Shown here piece by piece: positions 35,500 through 44,613 of a DNA stretch of 64,000 bases. The DNA comes from an uncultured Prevotellaceae bacterium. GTDB lineage: Bacteria > Bacteroidota > Bacteroidia > Bacteroidales > Bacteroidaceae. A model generated the notes under the pieces. It was not told the origin of the DNA and searched no databases. It worked only from the letters and a program-made list of their open reading frames with translations. The stretch spans positions 1 to 64,000 of the forward strand of contig CACZDV010000004.1 of NCBI GenBank assembly GCA_902780025.1, written 5' to 3'. The number at the start of each line of letters is the position of its first letter. Position 1 is the first letter of the stretch. The position numbers and the translations under genes are program-made.

Positions 35500-36930
35500 T
35501 CAGAACGGTGCGGGCTGTTCGAAGGTCATGCGTTCTCCTGTTACAGGATGGGTCAGTTCCAACCGGTCGGCATGCAGGTAAAGCCGGTCGGCGGGACGCC
35601 CATAGAGCTCGTCGCCGACGATGGGACAGCTCAATCCGTCGGGATGGGCACAGTGCATTCGTAGTTGGTGGGTACGGCCCGTATGCGGGTAGAGGGCGAT
35701 TCTTAGTGGAGCGTGGAGGGTGGAGTGTGGAGGGAGGAGTGTGGAGGGAGGAGTGAGGATTTCGTAATCGGTCACGGCGGGCTTGCCGCGTTCGTAGTCT
35801 ACCACCTGGCGCGGACGGTTAATGGGGTCGCAGAGCAGAGGCAGCGAGATGGTGCCTTTTTGGGGGAGGGTGCATTCTTCGCAAGCGAAGCGTCTCCTGA
35901 CGTCGCCGAGCGGTGCATTGTGCATTGTGAATTGTGAATTATGAAGGGAGGTATCTAACAGTGCGACGTAGCGTTTGGCGATGGTGTGGTCAGAGAACTG
36001 TTGCTGGAGGTGGCGGTAGACATCGCGGCTCTTGGCGGCCACCATGAGTCCGCTGGTACCCATGTCTAAGCGATGGGCCAGCAGCGCACCGGGATAGCGC
36101 TGACTGAGGATGGTGGCTACGGAGTAGTTGCCTACACGGCCGGGTACGCTGAGCAATCCCGATGGCTTATTAATAATAATAAGGTGGTTGTCCTCGTAGA
36201 CCACGGTGATGTCTAATCGTGGCTGGCCGAACGCTTCCTCGGGGTTGGGGTCGACGTTGAGGCCTTGCAGCATCCACGTCAGCACGGGCTTGCACTTGCC
36301 GCGACAGGCGGGATAGAACTGTCCGTGCTGACGAACCTCGGTCTTAGGCGACGGGCCCCACCAGAACTCCGCCATACAGAGGGGACGCAGCCCCTGGCTG
36401 TAGGCATACTGTAGCAGCTTGGGCGCACAGCAGTCGCCGGTGCCGCCCGGGGGTAGTGGGTATTTGCGGCGGATGCGCGCTGAGCAGTGATAGTCCTGCC
36501 ACACGTCCACCAGTCGGCGCCGCTCACCGTGGGCATTCATCAGGCGGTATTGGTCGAAGAGCCACAGCTGAAGTTGCTGCGAGCGCTGGCGCCGTTCTTC
36601 GCGCTGGCTGTCATCGCGCATGGAGGATATCAGCCGCTCTTCCTGTTTGAAGTGTCCGTCGGGCTGTTGGGCATCGTAGACGGGCGGCACGAAGTAAGGC
36701 CAGTCGTTGCGTCCCTCTAAAAGACCGGAATAGGCGGCGAGGAAGTATTGTTTGGTGTCAGGTGCTTCTACGACCAGCACCCCGAACATCTTGCCTTCTG
36801 TCAGCGTCATCCGCTGCAGTTCCTGCTGCACCTCCTTGGCGGCAAGTTGGCACAGCGGGTGGGGCTCATAACAGAAGGGATAGGTGAACCGCTCAGGAGC
36901 CGGAATGTCGGTATGTAGCGGATGAAGCAT
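35500..36930 (-). CDS. RluA-family pseudouridine synthase with long N-terminal domain
   Basis: 476 residues from ATG 36930, chosen because its A is shared with the kinase stop (TGATG). The C-terminal half is an RluA catalytic domain: VVYEDNHLIIINKPSGLLSVPG, catalytic Asp in LLAHRLDMGTSGLM, and the end motif HTGRTHQLRMHCAH. The N-terminal 215 residues hold a Cys-bearing region (GGTGDCCAPKLLQ, YPACRGKCKPVL) found in a subgroup of RluA proteins. Two heptamer arrays lie in the catalytic domain and add Ser/Pro/His-rich loops. Substrate RNA unknown. Confidence 0.88.
   Translation of the reverse strand: MLHPLHTDIPAPERFTYPFCYEPHPLCQLAAKEVQQELQRMTLTEGKMFGVLVVEAPDTKQYFLAAYSGLLEGRNDWPYFVPPVYDAQQPDGHFKQEERLISSMRDDSQREERRQRSQQLQLWLFDQYRLMNAHGERRRLVDVWQDYHCSARIRRKYPLPPGGTGDCCAPKLLQYAYSQGLRPLCMAEFWWGPSPKTEVRQHGQFYPACRGKCKPVLTWMLQGLNVDPNPEEAFGQPRLDITVVYEDNHLIIINKPSGLLSVPGRVGNYSVATILSQRYPGALLAHRLDMGTSGLMVAAKSRDVYRHLQQQFSDHTIAKRYVALLDTSLHNSQFTMHNAPLGDVRRRFACEECTLPQKGTISLPLLCDPINRPRQVVDYERGKPAVTDYEILTPPSTLLPPHSTLHAPLRIALYPHTGRTHQLRMHCAHPDGLSCPIVGDELYGRPADRLYLHADRLELTHPVTGERMTFEQPAPF
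35706..35754. repeat. Heptanucleotide array inside the RluA gene (GTGGAGN, 7 units)
   Basis: GTGGAGC, GTGGAGG, GTGGAGT, GTGGAGG, GAGGAGT, GTGGAGG, GAGGAGT. Translated on the minus strand as a PPSTLLPPHSTLHAP loop. Confidence 0.9.
35913..35947. repeat. Second heptanucleotide array inside the RluA gene (GTGCATT, 5 units)
   Basis: GTGCATT twice, GTGAATT twice, ATGAAGG. Translated as SLHNSQFTMHNA. Same heptamer family as in cysS and the GT4 gene. Confidence 0.9.
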
Positions 36931-37742
36931 CACAGCAGGTCGAGGCACTTCTCAATGGGTATGCCCCGCTTCTTGTCGTCGAGGTCACGGTTGCGGTCGA
37001 TGAGGCGGCTCACCACGTCCATCGCCGTACGGGTACACTGCACCAAGGGTTCGCCTTTCATGAGATGGCCTATGAGTACGGCAGAGAAAATGTCGCCCGT
37101 ACCGTGAATGAGCACCGGTATCTCGTCGTAGTCCAGTCGGAAGTACTCACCGTCGAAGTGGTTGTAGCCGATAACACAGCTCTGCCCCTCTACGCGGGCA
37201 CTCGTCACCAACGCCGATCGGCAGCCGATGTCGCGCAGGCGGCTGAGCATCTCGCGGGCATCCTCCCACGTCATGCCCTCTTCCAAGTAGGGTGTCGACG
37301 TCAGGTAGCAGGCCTCCGTATAGTTGGGAAAGGTGAGGTCGGCCACTGAGACCATCTGCCGCATCAGTTCCACCGACCGCTGGGTGATGCCGTTATACAG
37401 CCGCCCGCCGTCGCCCATGATGGGGTCTACGAAGATGGTGGTGCCCTGTCGCGACAGCTCCGTGCAGTACTTGGACACCAGCACGGCCTGCTCCTCGCTG
37501 AACATCAGTCCCGTGCAGACGGCATCGAACGTGAAGCCCAGGTTGCGCCATACGGGCAGTACGCCCCGCATGTATTCCGTCGTATCAAGCACGTTGAACT
37601 GTCCGTAGTCCAGCGTGTTCGACACCAGCGACGTGGGCAGGTTATACGTCGGGTGACCCAGGTAGGTCAGGATGGGCATCATGGCCACCATACCCACATG
37701 GCTGTAGCCCACAACGTCGTTTATCAGCAGTATCTTCTTCAT
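36930..37742 (-). CDS. Pyridoxamine/pyridoxal kinase (PfkB/PdxK family)
   Basis: 270 residues from ATG 37742. It starts MKKILLINDVVGYSHVGMVA and carries VDPIMGDGGRLYNG, TPNYTEA-like FPNYTEACYLT, and the catalytic anion hole HGTGDIFSAVLIGH. It phosphorylates vitamin B6 vitamers to make PLP precursors. It shares one base with the RluA gene (TGATG). The promoter box lies 7 nt upstream, so the leader is minimal. Confidence 0.9.
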   Translation of the reverse strand: MKKILLINDVVGYSHVGMVAMMPILTYLGHPTYNLPTSLVSNTLDYGQFNVLDTTEYMRGVLPVWRNLGFTFDAVCTGLMFSEEQAVLVSKYCTELSRQGTTIFVDPIMGDGGRLYNGITQRSVELMRQMVSVADLTFPNYTEACYLTSTPYLEEGMTWEDAREMLSRLRDIGCRSALVTSARVEGQSCVIGYNHFDGEYFRLDYDEIPVLIHGTGDIFSAVLIGHLMKGEPLVQCTRTAMDVVSRLIDRNRDLDDKKRGIPIEKCLDLL

Positions 37743-37749
37743 TTCGGCT

Positions 37750-37758
37750 GCAAAGTTA
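37750..37758 (-). promoter_or_regulatory. Promoter box of the pyridoxamine kinase unit
   Basis: The minus strand reads TAACTTTGC, AGCCGAA, ATG. Confidence 0.7.
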
Positions 37759-37807
37759 CTAAAAACGAGGGAAATGCCAAAGAAAAAGCGGGCTTTTAAC
37801 AGAGACC

Positions 37808-38974
37808 TCAAAGCCCTAACACCTGTTGGTAGATACGCTTCACTTGTCCGGCAACATCCTGACCCTCGAAGCGTCTGACATACTCCTGACTTCCGCGGAT
37901 GCGCTCTTCCCTGCCTTCAGCGCCTTTCAACATCTGCCGGATGGCACGTGCCATACCCGTCACATCATCGGGCGACACATACAAGCTGTCAGGGCCGCCG
38001 GCCTCTTCCAAGCACGACCCGGAACAAGCCACGACGGGCAGTCCGCTATGAATGGCCTCGATGATGGGGATGCCAAAGCCCTCATAACGGGAGGGATAGA
38101 CGAAGACCTCTGCCTGCTGATAGAGTGCGGCTAACTCCTCGTCAGTAACACCGCTCAACAAGTGGAGACGGTGGGTTTGGGGCAATTGCTTCACGTAGTT
38201 CGTCTGGCGTCCAACGGCCACGAGGTGTATCTCGTCGGGTAACTGGGCAAGGGCTTCTACGCATAGGCGCAGGTTCTTGCGCTGCTCGATGGTTCCCACG
38301 TTCAGGATAAAGCGTGGGGGCAGACGGAACTTTTCACGTACCCCGTGCAATACGTCGTCGCTTAGCTGTCTGGAGAACTTAGCATCACAACTCTGGTAGA
38401 CGACATCTATCTTCTCTGCAGGGACATCGCCGAACTCCATGATGTCTTGCTTGGTCCGCTCGCTGATAGCGATGATGCGGTCAGCTTCCCGGCAGGTATA
38501 ACGGAACTTCCAGGCATAGATCTTCGTATCAAGCCAATGGTAGTACTCCGGATGGCGCAGGAATATGAGGTCGTGGATGGTGACAACGCCCTTGATGCCG
38601 GACTTCTTGAGTCCTCGCGGCAGTTCGCCCGATAGTCCATGATACAATTGCACACCATCGCGTTGCATGTCGCGGATAATGCCGCCTCCTATGCGCCACA
38701 GGCTGCGCTGGAATGCCCATGAGGTCTCCGGATATACCCATTGTGCATTATGCCTTGTGCATTCTGCATTGTGAATTGTGCATTGTGAATTGTGCATTGT
38801 TATTCGTGAGCGCAGGTCGTCGCGTCCGGGATCAGGGGCATAGAGCCGGAACTGCCAGTCGTCGCCGCTGCCGGCCACAAGGTCGTTGACCAGCGTACGT
38901 CCGTAATTGCCCAGTCCCGTGGCGTTACGTACCAACCGCTTGGCATCCATTCCTATGATGACGTCCTGTTTCAT
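37808..38974 (-). CDS. Glycosyltransferase family 4 protein
   Basis: 388 residues, GT-B fold. MDAKRLVRNATGLGNYGRTL at the start. The donor domain shows RFILNVGTIEQRKNLRL and the E-x7-E motif in YPSRYEGFGIPIIEAI. It transfers a sugar from a nucleotide sugar, probably in LPS or capsule building. Residues about 57-79 (RITMHNSQCTIHNAECTRHN) are coded by nine heptamers between the first strands of the N-terminal domain. ATGA overlap with the GT90 gene. Confidence 0.88.
   Translation of the reverse strand: MKQDVIIGMDAKRLVRNATGLGNYGRTLVNDLVAGSGDDWQFRLYAPDPGRDDLRSRITMHNSQCTIHNAECTRHNAQWVYPETSWAFQRSLWRIGGGIIRDMQRDGVQLYHGLSGELPRGLKKSGIKGVVTIHDLIFLRHPEYYHWLDTKIYAWKFRYTCREADRIIAISERTKQDIMEFGDVPAEKIDVVYQSCDAKFSRQLSDDVLHGVREKFRLPPRFILNVGTIEQRKNLRLCVEALAQLPDEIHLVAVGRQTNYVKQLPQTHRLHLLSGVTDEELAALYQQAEVFVYPSRYEGFGIPIIEAIHSGLPVVACSGSCLEEAGGPDSLYVSPDDVTGMARAIRQMLKGAEGREERIRGSQEYVRRFEGQDVAGQVKRIYQQVLGL
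38743..38805. repeat. Longest heptanucleotide array, inside the GT4 gene (GTGCATT, 9 units)
   Basis: GTGCATT, ATGCCTT, GTGCATT, CTGCATT, GTGAATT, GTGCATT, GTGAATT, GTGCATT, GTTATTC: 63 nt, exactly 21 codons. Confidence 0.92.
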
Positions 38975-39972
38975 TGATATCGTCCGTTAGTAACCTCAAA
39001 ATATTTCTTCAACACCATGAGTGATATGAGCCGTTCGCGCTGCTTGTCGCGGAACTGACTGACGTACTCATGGGCATGACGGATGATTGCCTCTGCCTCC
39101 TCTGGGTGGTCGATATAGTAGGTCAGCCGTTCTTCCAGGTCGCTGAAGTCGTCGTTGACCTCGATATAATGATAGTTAGGTATCAGCTTCCCCTCCATGA
39201 ACCACGTCTCGCAGGTCAGTCGCGGGGTGACGGCAATGGAGTTTGACGACATCACCCACTTCAGGTTCGAGGCCACGTCGTTACCTTCGAGCGACATGAT
39301 GAACTTATAGTCCAGGTGCTCGCCGATGGTCAGCTTTGCCTTCTGCCATTCAGGATGTTCCTCCCAGCAGTTGGTCGACGCAGCATCGACCATCGCCGAC
39401 TGTCCGTCGGCAAAGCGTCGCATGAAGATATTCCTGTTCTCCTTCAGGATACCCAAATCACCGCGGAAGATAGCCACGTCGCGCTTGTCGCGCCACGCCT
39501 TCTGGTCGTCGACAAAGAGGAAATGGCGCACTTTGTCGAGGTTCAACATCACAGAGCGCTGGTTATCGTCGCTGATAGGGCGGCTCTTCAGGACAATCGG
39601 CAGCTCAGGCACATAGGTGATGTCACCGTGCCTCAGAATCCACTTCAGGCTGCCGTCAAAATAACGGGCATACTCCATCGCATCGAAATAGTAGCTTTTC
39701 TGTCCGGTCATCGGCTGGTCGCTCAGTCGGACGGCCTCCTCGTCCCACTTCCGGCGGTCGTAGCAGCTGTCGGCAGTCAGTTTGCAGTAGTAGTCGGCGC
39801 GCTGCATGATATAGTCGCGGTCGTCGCGACGTTCCACCTCGCGGAGAAGACGTCCCAACCGGCACTGGGAGAACACCCAGGGCGTGTACTCCCGCAGGTA
39901 GCTGCGGACGTAATACTTTAGCTTGCTGTTCTTGCCACTATGCAGCAGATAGTAGATCTTTCTCTGGTTCAT
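38971..39972 (-). CDS. Glycosyltransferase family 90 protein (LpsA/CAP10 type)
   Basis: 333 residues from ATG 39972, whose A is shared with the stop of the GT2 gene (TAATG). Typical GT90 elements: WILRHGDITYVPELPIVLKS, RGDLGILKENRNIF, and EGNDVASNLKWVMSSNSIAV near the C-terminus. Family members include LPS glycosyltransferases and eukaryotic CAP10 xylosyltransferases. Middle gene of the GT2-GT90-GT4 unit. Confidence 0.88.
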   Translation of the reverse strand: MNQRKIYYLLHSGKNSKLKYYVRSYLREYTPWVFSQCRLGRLLREVERRDDRDYIMQRADYYCKLTADSCYDRRKWDEEAVRLSDQPMTGQKSYYFDAMEYARYFDGSLKWILRHGDITYVPELPIVLKSRPISDDNQRSVMLNLDKVRHFLFVDDQKAWRDKRDVAIFRGDLGILKENRNIFMRRFADGQSAMVDAASTNCWEEHPEWQKAKLTIGEHLDYKFIMSLEGNDVASNLKWVMSSNSIAVTPRLTCETWFMEGKLIPNYHYIEVNDDFSDLEERLTYYIDHPEEAEAIIRHAHEYVSQFRDKQRERLISLMVLKKYFEVTNGRYQ

Positions 39973-40859
39973 TAACGTCGGATGATAGGGTGAAACGAGC
40001 CACGAATGACATACCACAGTGCCTTGAGGCGGCCACGTAGCAGATTTGACGTCAGCCGGCTGCCACTGACAGGGTTGTCAACCAGTTCGGGAGAAAAAGC
40101 CTGTCCGCGATAGGTAAAGAGTCGTCGGAAAGTAGAAGAGGTCATCCCCCACTTCATCAGGAACTGCATTTGTCCGTTATTCTTCTTGACACGCCCTGTA
40201 GACTTCGTCTCGAAGTGGTAGACCCTGCTGGCCGAGAGCCCCTTCATGTAACGAATACCGCAGAGCCACAGCTTGGCCGTGAAATCGGGGTCGCTATACA
40301 TGCCGGGAGTCAGTTCCACGCTGTAACCGCCTACCAGGTCCCAGACATCACGATGCACGACGTTGGGGGGCAGGGTGGCTCCCATCCAGTCCTGCAGGTC
40401 AACATCACGATAGTGCTGCAACAGCGCCTGTTCCTGGAACGACTCCACCGTGTCGCCATAGTCAGCCACGATGATGAAATCGCCCTTCGTGTGGGGCTGG
40501 ATGGTAGTGGCTGAGAGGAAAAAACGGTTATCGGGCAGCGACGCTATCTCCTGCAGCAACGCCTCGTCCCATCCTGGCAGTACGTACATATCGTCGTTCA
40601 GGAAGCACATATAGTCGGTCTGTACCTTGGTTCTCATCATGTTCATTGCCATGCAGACACCCACGTTACACTCGGAGTGCGTATAGTCGAGCCCCTCGGC
40701 CTTCACCCAATCCAACGTGCCGTCGCTGCCATCGTTGACATGAACGATGATCTGATGCTGGCAGACGGAGTTCTTGCGGATGCTCTCTATGCAGAGTTTC
40801 AGAAAGGCGAGGTTGTTCCATGAAGGAATCAGAATCGAGAATTTTACCGTTTTATCCAT
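39972..40859 (-). CDS. Glycosyltransferase family 2 protein
   Basis: 295 residues, GT-A fold. FSILIPSWNNLAFLKLCIES at the start, nucleotide-sugar motif in CFLNDDMYVLPGW (DD), acceptor-side TPGMYSDPDFTAKLW. First gene of the glycosyltransferase operon, with its box (TAACTTTGT) at 40881-40889. It is divergent from the LicD gene, so the whole region is one envelope glycan locus. Confidence 0.9.
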   Translation of the reverse strand: MDKTVKFSILIPSWNNLAFLKLCIESIRKNSVCQHQIIVHVNDGSDGTLDWVKAEGLDYTHSECNVGVCMAMNMMRTKVQTDYMCFLNDDMYVLPGWDEALLQEIASLPDNRFFLSATTIQPHTKGDFIIVADYGDTVESFQEQALLQHYRDVDLQDWMGATLPPNVVHRDVWDLVGGYSVELTPGMYSDPDFTAKLWLCGIRYMKGLSASRVYHFETKSTGRVKKNNGQMQFLMKWGMTSSTFRRLFTYRGQAFSPELVDNPVSGSRLTSNLLRGRLKALWYVIRGSFHPIIRR

Positions 40860-40880
40860 TCTGTTTTCAATATTTTGGGT

Positions 40881-40919
40881 ACAAAGTTACGAAATTAATT
40901 TTATTTTTATTACCTTTGC
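40881..40919. promoter_or_regulatory. Divergent promoter boxes for the GT operon and licD-like gene
   Basis: The minus strand has TAACTTTGT (40881-40889), the plus strand TACCTTTGC (40911-40919). The plus box lies 12 nt before the ATG at 40932. Confidence 0.65.
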
Positions 40920-40931
40920 AAGCAATAAAAT

Positions 40932-41750
40932 ATGGCTCTTTACGAAATACGACCCTTACAACTGAGAATTCTGGAGATTCTTCGCGCCGTCGACAAGACT
41001 TGTCGGGAGCACGACTTATGCTATTATATCTGGGCGGGAACGATGATTGGAGCCGTGCGTCACAAAGGGTTCATTCCCTGGGACGATGACCTCGACATCG
41101 CCATGCCTCGTCCTGACTATGAGCGGCTCATAGCCCACCAATGGGAGTGGCTTCCAAAGCCTTTCGAGATGGTGTGTGCCGAGAACGACGCCGCCTATCC
41201 GCTGCCTTTTGCCAAGATTCAAGATGGCAGTACCACGCTCATAGAGCGGATGCACCTGAAATATCTTGGCGGCATCTATCTGGACGTCTTCCCTATCGAC
41301 GGTGTACCCGACGGATGGCTGGCACGTCGCTGGCAGTTCGCCCGCTACCAGTATTACAAGCGTGTGCTCTATCTGTTGTTCCGCGACCCTTACAAGCATG
41401 GCCACGGTCCCAGTTCATGGGTGCCGCTGCTCTGTCGCCGACTCTATACCTTAGATGGGGTTCAATCGGCTATCCGCCAGATCCTGACCAAATATCCCTA
41501 TGAGAAGAGCCGTTGGGTAGCTGACTACGACGACGGGCTGCGAGGAACGACTCCGAAGGAGGTGCTCGGGAAACCACAACCTTACCAGTTTGAAGACATG
41601 ACGGCACTGGGCGTGGAGCAGTATCACCTTTACCTAACGAAGAAATACGGCGACTATATGACCATCCCCGATGGTGAGCACCAGCGCCAGCACAATTTCC
41701 ACCTGCTGGATTTGGAGCACCCTTATCATGAATATCAAGAGCGCCTATGA
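40932..41750 (+). CDS. LicD-family nucleotidyl/phosphocholine transferase
   Basis: 272 residues. LicD signature: WAGTMIGAVRHKGFIPWDDDLDIAMPR with the metal-binding DDDLD at 51-55, and GGIYLDVFPIDGVPD. Known members attach phosphocholine or similar phospho-groups to surface glycans. Here it could decorate LPS or capsule made by the neighbouring transferases. ATGA overlap with the acyltransferase gene at 41747. Confidence 0.9.
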   Translation: MALYEIRPLQLRILEILRAVDKTCREHDLCYYIWAGTMIGAVRHKGFIPWDDDLDIAMPRPDYERLIAHQWEWLPKPFEMVCAENDAAYPLPFAKIQDGSTTLIERMHLKYLGGIYLDVFPIDGVPDGWLARRWQFARYQYYKRVLYLLFRDPYKHGHGPSSWVPLLCRRLYTLDGVQSAIRQILTKYPYEKSRWVADYDDGLRGTTPKEVLGKPQPYQFEDMTALGVEQYHLYLTKKYGDYMTIPDGEHQRQHNFHLLDLEHPYHEYQERL

Positions 41751-42676
41751 AGATTGTCTATTACCTCGTAACGGCAGGATGGTACTTGCTCTCGCTGCTT
41801 CCTTTTTGGATGCATTACCTGCTTTCCGACCTTCTCTACGTCATCCTTTACCGGATGATTGGCTACCGCAAGACAGTGGTGCGCAGCAACCTCGCCACCT
41901 CTTTCCCGGAGAAGAGCGAGGCTGAGCTACGCAAGATAGAACGTGACTTCTATCACTTCTTCGGCGATTACATTGCGGAATCTGTGAAGCTAATGACCAT
42001 CAGTCGCCAGAACCTGAAGAAACGACTGGTCTTCAAGGGTACGGACGTTGTCAATGAGGTGATTGAGAGCGGACAGTCGTGCGCCGTCTATATGGGGCAT
42101 TACTGCAACTGGGAGTACGTCACTTCGCTGCCGCTATGGGTCACGCCGAAGGCGCACTGCGGCCAGATATACCACCCGATAGAAAACAAGGACTTTGACC
42201 GGCTGTTCCTCCGTCTGCGCCAGCGACAGGGGTCGCTGAGCATCCCCATGCAGGACACGCTGCGCCGGCTGTTGGAATATCGTAAGGAGAAGCAGGAAAC
42301 GATTATCGGCTTCATCTCTGACCAGAAGCCTCACTGGGTGAACATCCATCACTGGGTAGACTTCCTGCACCATGATACTCCCGTGCTAACAGGAACGGAG
42401 CGCATAGTAAGGAAGTTAAACTATGCGGCATTCTATCTTGACATGCATCGCGTACGCCGCGGCTATTATGAGGCCGAGTTCAAGCTCATTACCCGTCAGC
42501 CGCAGGAAATGGGCGATTACGAACTAACCGATGCCTACTTTGCCATGCTTGAGGCAAGCATCCACCGCGACCCCGCCTTCTGGCTGTGGAGCCACAACCG
42601 CTGGAGCCGTACCCGCGAGGAGTTTAACGAACGTTTTGAGGTCATCGACGGAAAAGTCGTCAGCAAGAACCGTTAG
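41747..42676 (+). CDS. LpxL/HtrB-like lipid A acyltransferase
   Basis: 309 residues. An N-terminal hydrophobic helix (about 5-35), then NLATSFPEKSEAELRKIERDFYHFFGDYIAESVKL, and the H-x4-E catalytic motif in MGHYCNWEYV. These membrane enzymes add secondary acyl chains to lipid A. It overlaps licD by 4 nt, and the convergent LTA-synthase-like gene by 4 nt at its 3' end. Confidence 0.9.
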   Translation: MKIVYYLVTAGWYLLSLLPFWMHYLLSDLLYVILYRMIGYRKTVVRSNLATSFPEKSEAELRKIERDFYHFFGDYIAESVKLMTISRQNLKKRLVFKGTDVVNEVIESGQSCAVYMGHYCNWEYVTSLPLWVTPKAHCGQIYHPIENKDFDRLFLRLRQRQGSLSIPMQDTLRRLLEYRKEKQETIIGFISDQKPHWVNIHHWVDFLHHDTPVLTGTERIVRKLNYAAFYLDMHRVRRGYYEAEFKLITRQPQEMGDYELTDAYFAMLEASIHRDPAFWLWSHNRWSRTREEFNERFEVIDGKVVSKNR

Positions 42677-44613
42677 GGGGTCAGTCTGTTTTCTTTCATC
42701 CTCTTCATATACTGCTGAATGATGGCCTTCAGTTGCCGTTCCATTGGCTGCTGTTCTTCTGCCTTCCCCTTCAGATTATCTTTCATCAGCCGGTCGTCCA
42801 GCCGGTAAAGGGCTGTCGTCTGCTGGCCGTCGAACTGCAACACATAACCGTAGCGTACGTACTGGTAGACACCATTCAGATAGTTCACCGCCCAGGTGTC
42901 TTCAGCCGGGGTGTTCAGCACATCGATGCCGAAACTGAAATAAGGCTTCTGATAATTCAACAGTCCCAAGACGGTGGGCAGGATGTCTATCTGCTGGGCA
43001 ATTTTGTCCTGTATCTCTCCTTCCGGACTGTTCGGATTATATATAATAATAGGTGAACAGAAACCGCCGAGGGCCGTCTGGTACTCACTGTGATTACTCA
43101 TATTGGTATGATCGCTGGTCAGCACAAAAAGAGTGTTCTTGAACCACGGCTGACGACTGGCCGTCTCGAAGAAACGACCAATAGCCATATCGGTGTAACG
43201 AATGCATTGATGGATTTCCAACTCACCCTCAGGAAACTGCTGCCGGTATTGCTCAGGCACGGCGAAAGGATGGTGGCTGCTGGCTGTGAAGACAGCGGTC
43301 ATAAAAGGCTCCTTCATACGGCTCATCTCGTCAGCATAGTATTGCAGGAAAGGTTCGTCCCAGATAGCCCACGTGCCGTCAAAGTCGTCGGTGCCACAAG
43401 CTGCCTCATACTCCTCACGGCCATAATAGTGCTGAAACCCCGTCTTACGTGCGAAGGCTTGGAATCCCATCGAGCCATTCTGCGCGCCATGAAAGAAAGC
43501 AGTCTCATACCCCTCATTAGCCAGAATACCAGCTACCCCCGAGAACTCGTTCATCGATGCCGGAGTCAGGATAAAAGGTTCTACGAACATTGGAATGCCT
43601 GACAGGATACTGGGCATGCCGTCAATACTCTTACGGCCGTTGCAATAGCTATGGGTGAAAGTGGTGCTATGGGCTATCAGCGAGTCGACGCAGGGGGTAT
43701 AGCCCTGATACCTGCCACCATCCAAGTCTTTGTTCAAGGCGCCGATGTATTCACGGCCGAAACTCTCGACAATGAGAATGACGACGTTCTTCTTTGTCGG
43801 AAGACTCTGAGTAGCGGGAGTGTTCTGAGTCATCAGAGAATCAAGGTTAGGATGATGCACAGGGCTATAGATGGCCTCCAGTTCCTGCTCATTCTGATAG
43901 TAATCAGGCACGGTAAACACGTTCTTGCCAATGGTGCGGATAAGAGCAAACGGCGTATTCAGCACCAAAGCGGCATCGGCAGGCCGCGCGGCATATTGAT
44001 TGGCATTTGAGATGGTAATGGGGCGCACGGCTGTCGTAAAGCCACCACGCATACCGGCAATGCAGAGTGGGACAAAAATCAATAGCGTTACAGTCTGCAC
44101 TACATAGTAACGCCACAAACGGCGCAAGTGTCTGCCATCAGTCCATGGGGTGACGTAGCATTTCCAGAGAGCGGCAATCAGCAAAACAAAGAGCAGTACA
44201 AGATACCAGTGGCGCAGCAATTCGGTGCCTATAATGCCACCTAAGTTGCTCTCGTTGGAGAACTCACCGAAGACGGTGGTCGTCGTCCGGCGCATGGTGT
44301 ACTGAAAGTAGACAGAGTCAGCGAGATTGACCGCCATCGCCACACCGTTCACTACGATGAAAAGCCAACGGCAACAGCGATGATAACCAGGAGTCTCCTT
44401 CACATGGAGGGGCAACAGCATGAGCAGCACATAGAGGGCATTGGTATAGAGGATGGCCGAGGTGTCGAATAGCAGTCCACCCCAGAAAGTATCGGCCGTA
44501 TAGGTCAGGTAGCTGCTATTCTCAAGCAGGTATTCTATCCTCGCTATCTGATAAATGATATAGACCAATAGCAGGTTACAGACGACCGCCACCCAAGGAA
44601 AAATCTTTTTCAT
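42673..44613 (-). CDS. LTA synthase-family membrane sulfatase-fold enzyme (copy A, Ser at nucleophile position)
   Basis: 646 residues. Five predicted membrane helices in the first 210 residues, then an extracytoplasmic sulfatase domain: NVVILIVESFGREYIGAL (metal Glu), YCNGRKSIDGMPSILSG (probable nucleophile, Ser instead of Thr), TSDHTNMS (metal Asp-His). Relatives transfer phosphoglycerol or phosphoethanolamine to envelope glycans. Overlaps its paralogue upstream by 4 nt (ATGA). Last gene of a long minus-strand unit. Confidence 0.87.
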   Translation of the reverse strand: MKKIFPWVAVVCNLLLVYIIYQIARIEYLLENSSYLTYTADTFWGGLLFDTSAILYTNALYVLLMLLPLHVKETPGYHRCCRWLFIVVNGVAMAVNLADSVYFQYTMRRTTTTVFGEFSNESNLGGIIGTELLRHWYLVLLFVLLIAALWKCYVTPWTDGRHLRRLWRYYVVQTVTLLIFVPLCIAGMRGGFTTAVRPITISNANQYAARPADAALVLNTPFALIRTIGKNVFTVPDYYQNEQELEAIYSPVHHPNLDSLMTQNTPATQSLPTKKNVVILIVESFGREYIGALNKDLDGGRYQGYTPCVDSLIAHSTTFTHSYCNGRKSIDGMPSILSGIPMFVEPFILTPASMNEFSGVAGILANEGYETAFFHGAQNGSMGFQAFARKTGFQHYYGREEYEAACGTDDFDGTWAIWDEPFLQYYADEMSRMKEPFMTAVFTASSHHPFAVPEQYRQQFPEGELEIHQCIRYTDMAIGRFFETASRQPWFKNTLFVLTSDHTNMSNHSEYQTALGGFCSPIIIYNPNSPEGEIQDKIAQQIDILPTVLGLLNYQKPYFSFGIDVLNTPAEDTWAVNYLNGVYQYVRYGYVLQFDGQQTTALYRLDDRLMKDNLKGKAEEQQPMERQLKAIIQQYMKRMKENRLTP

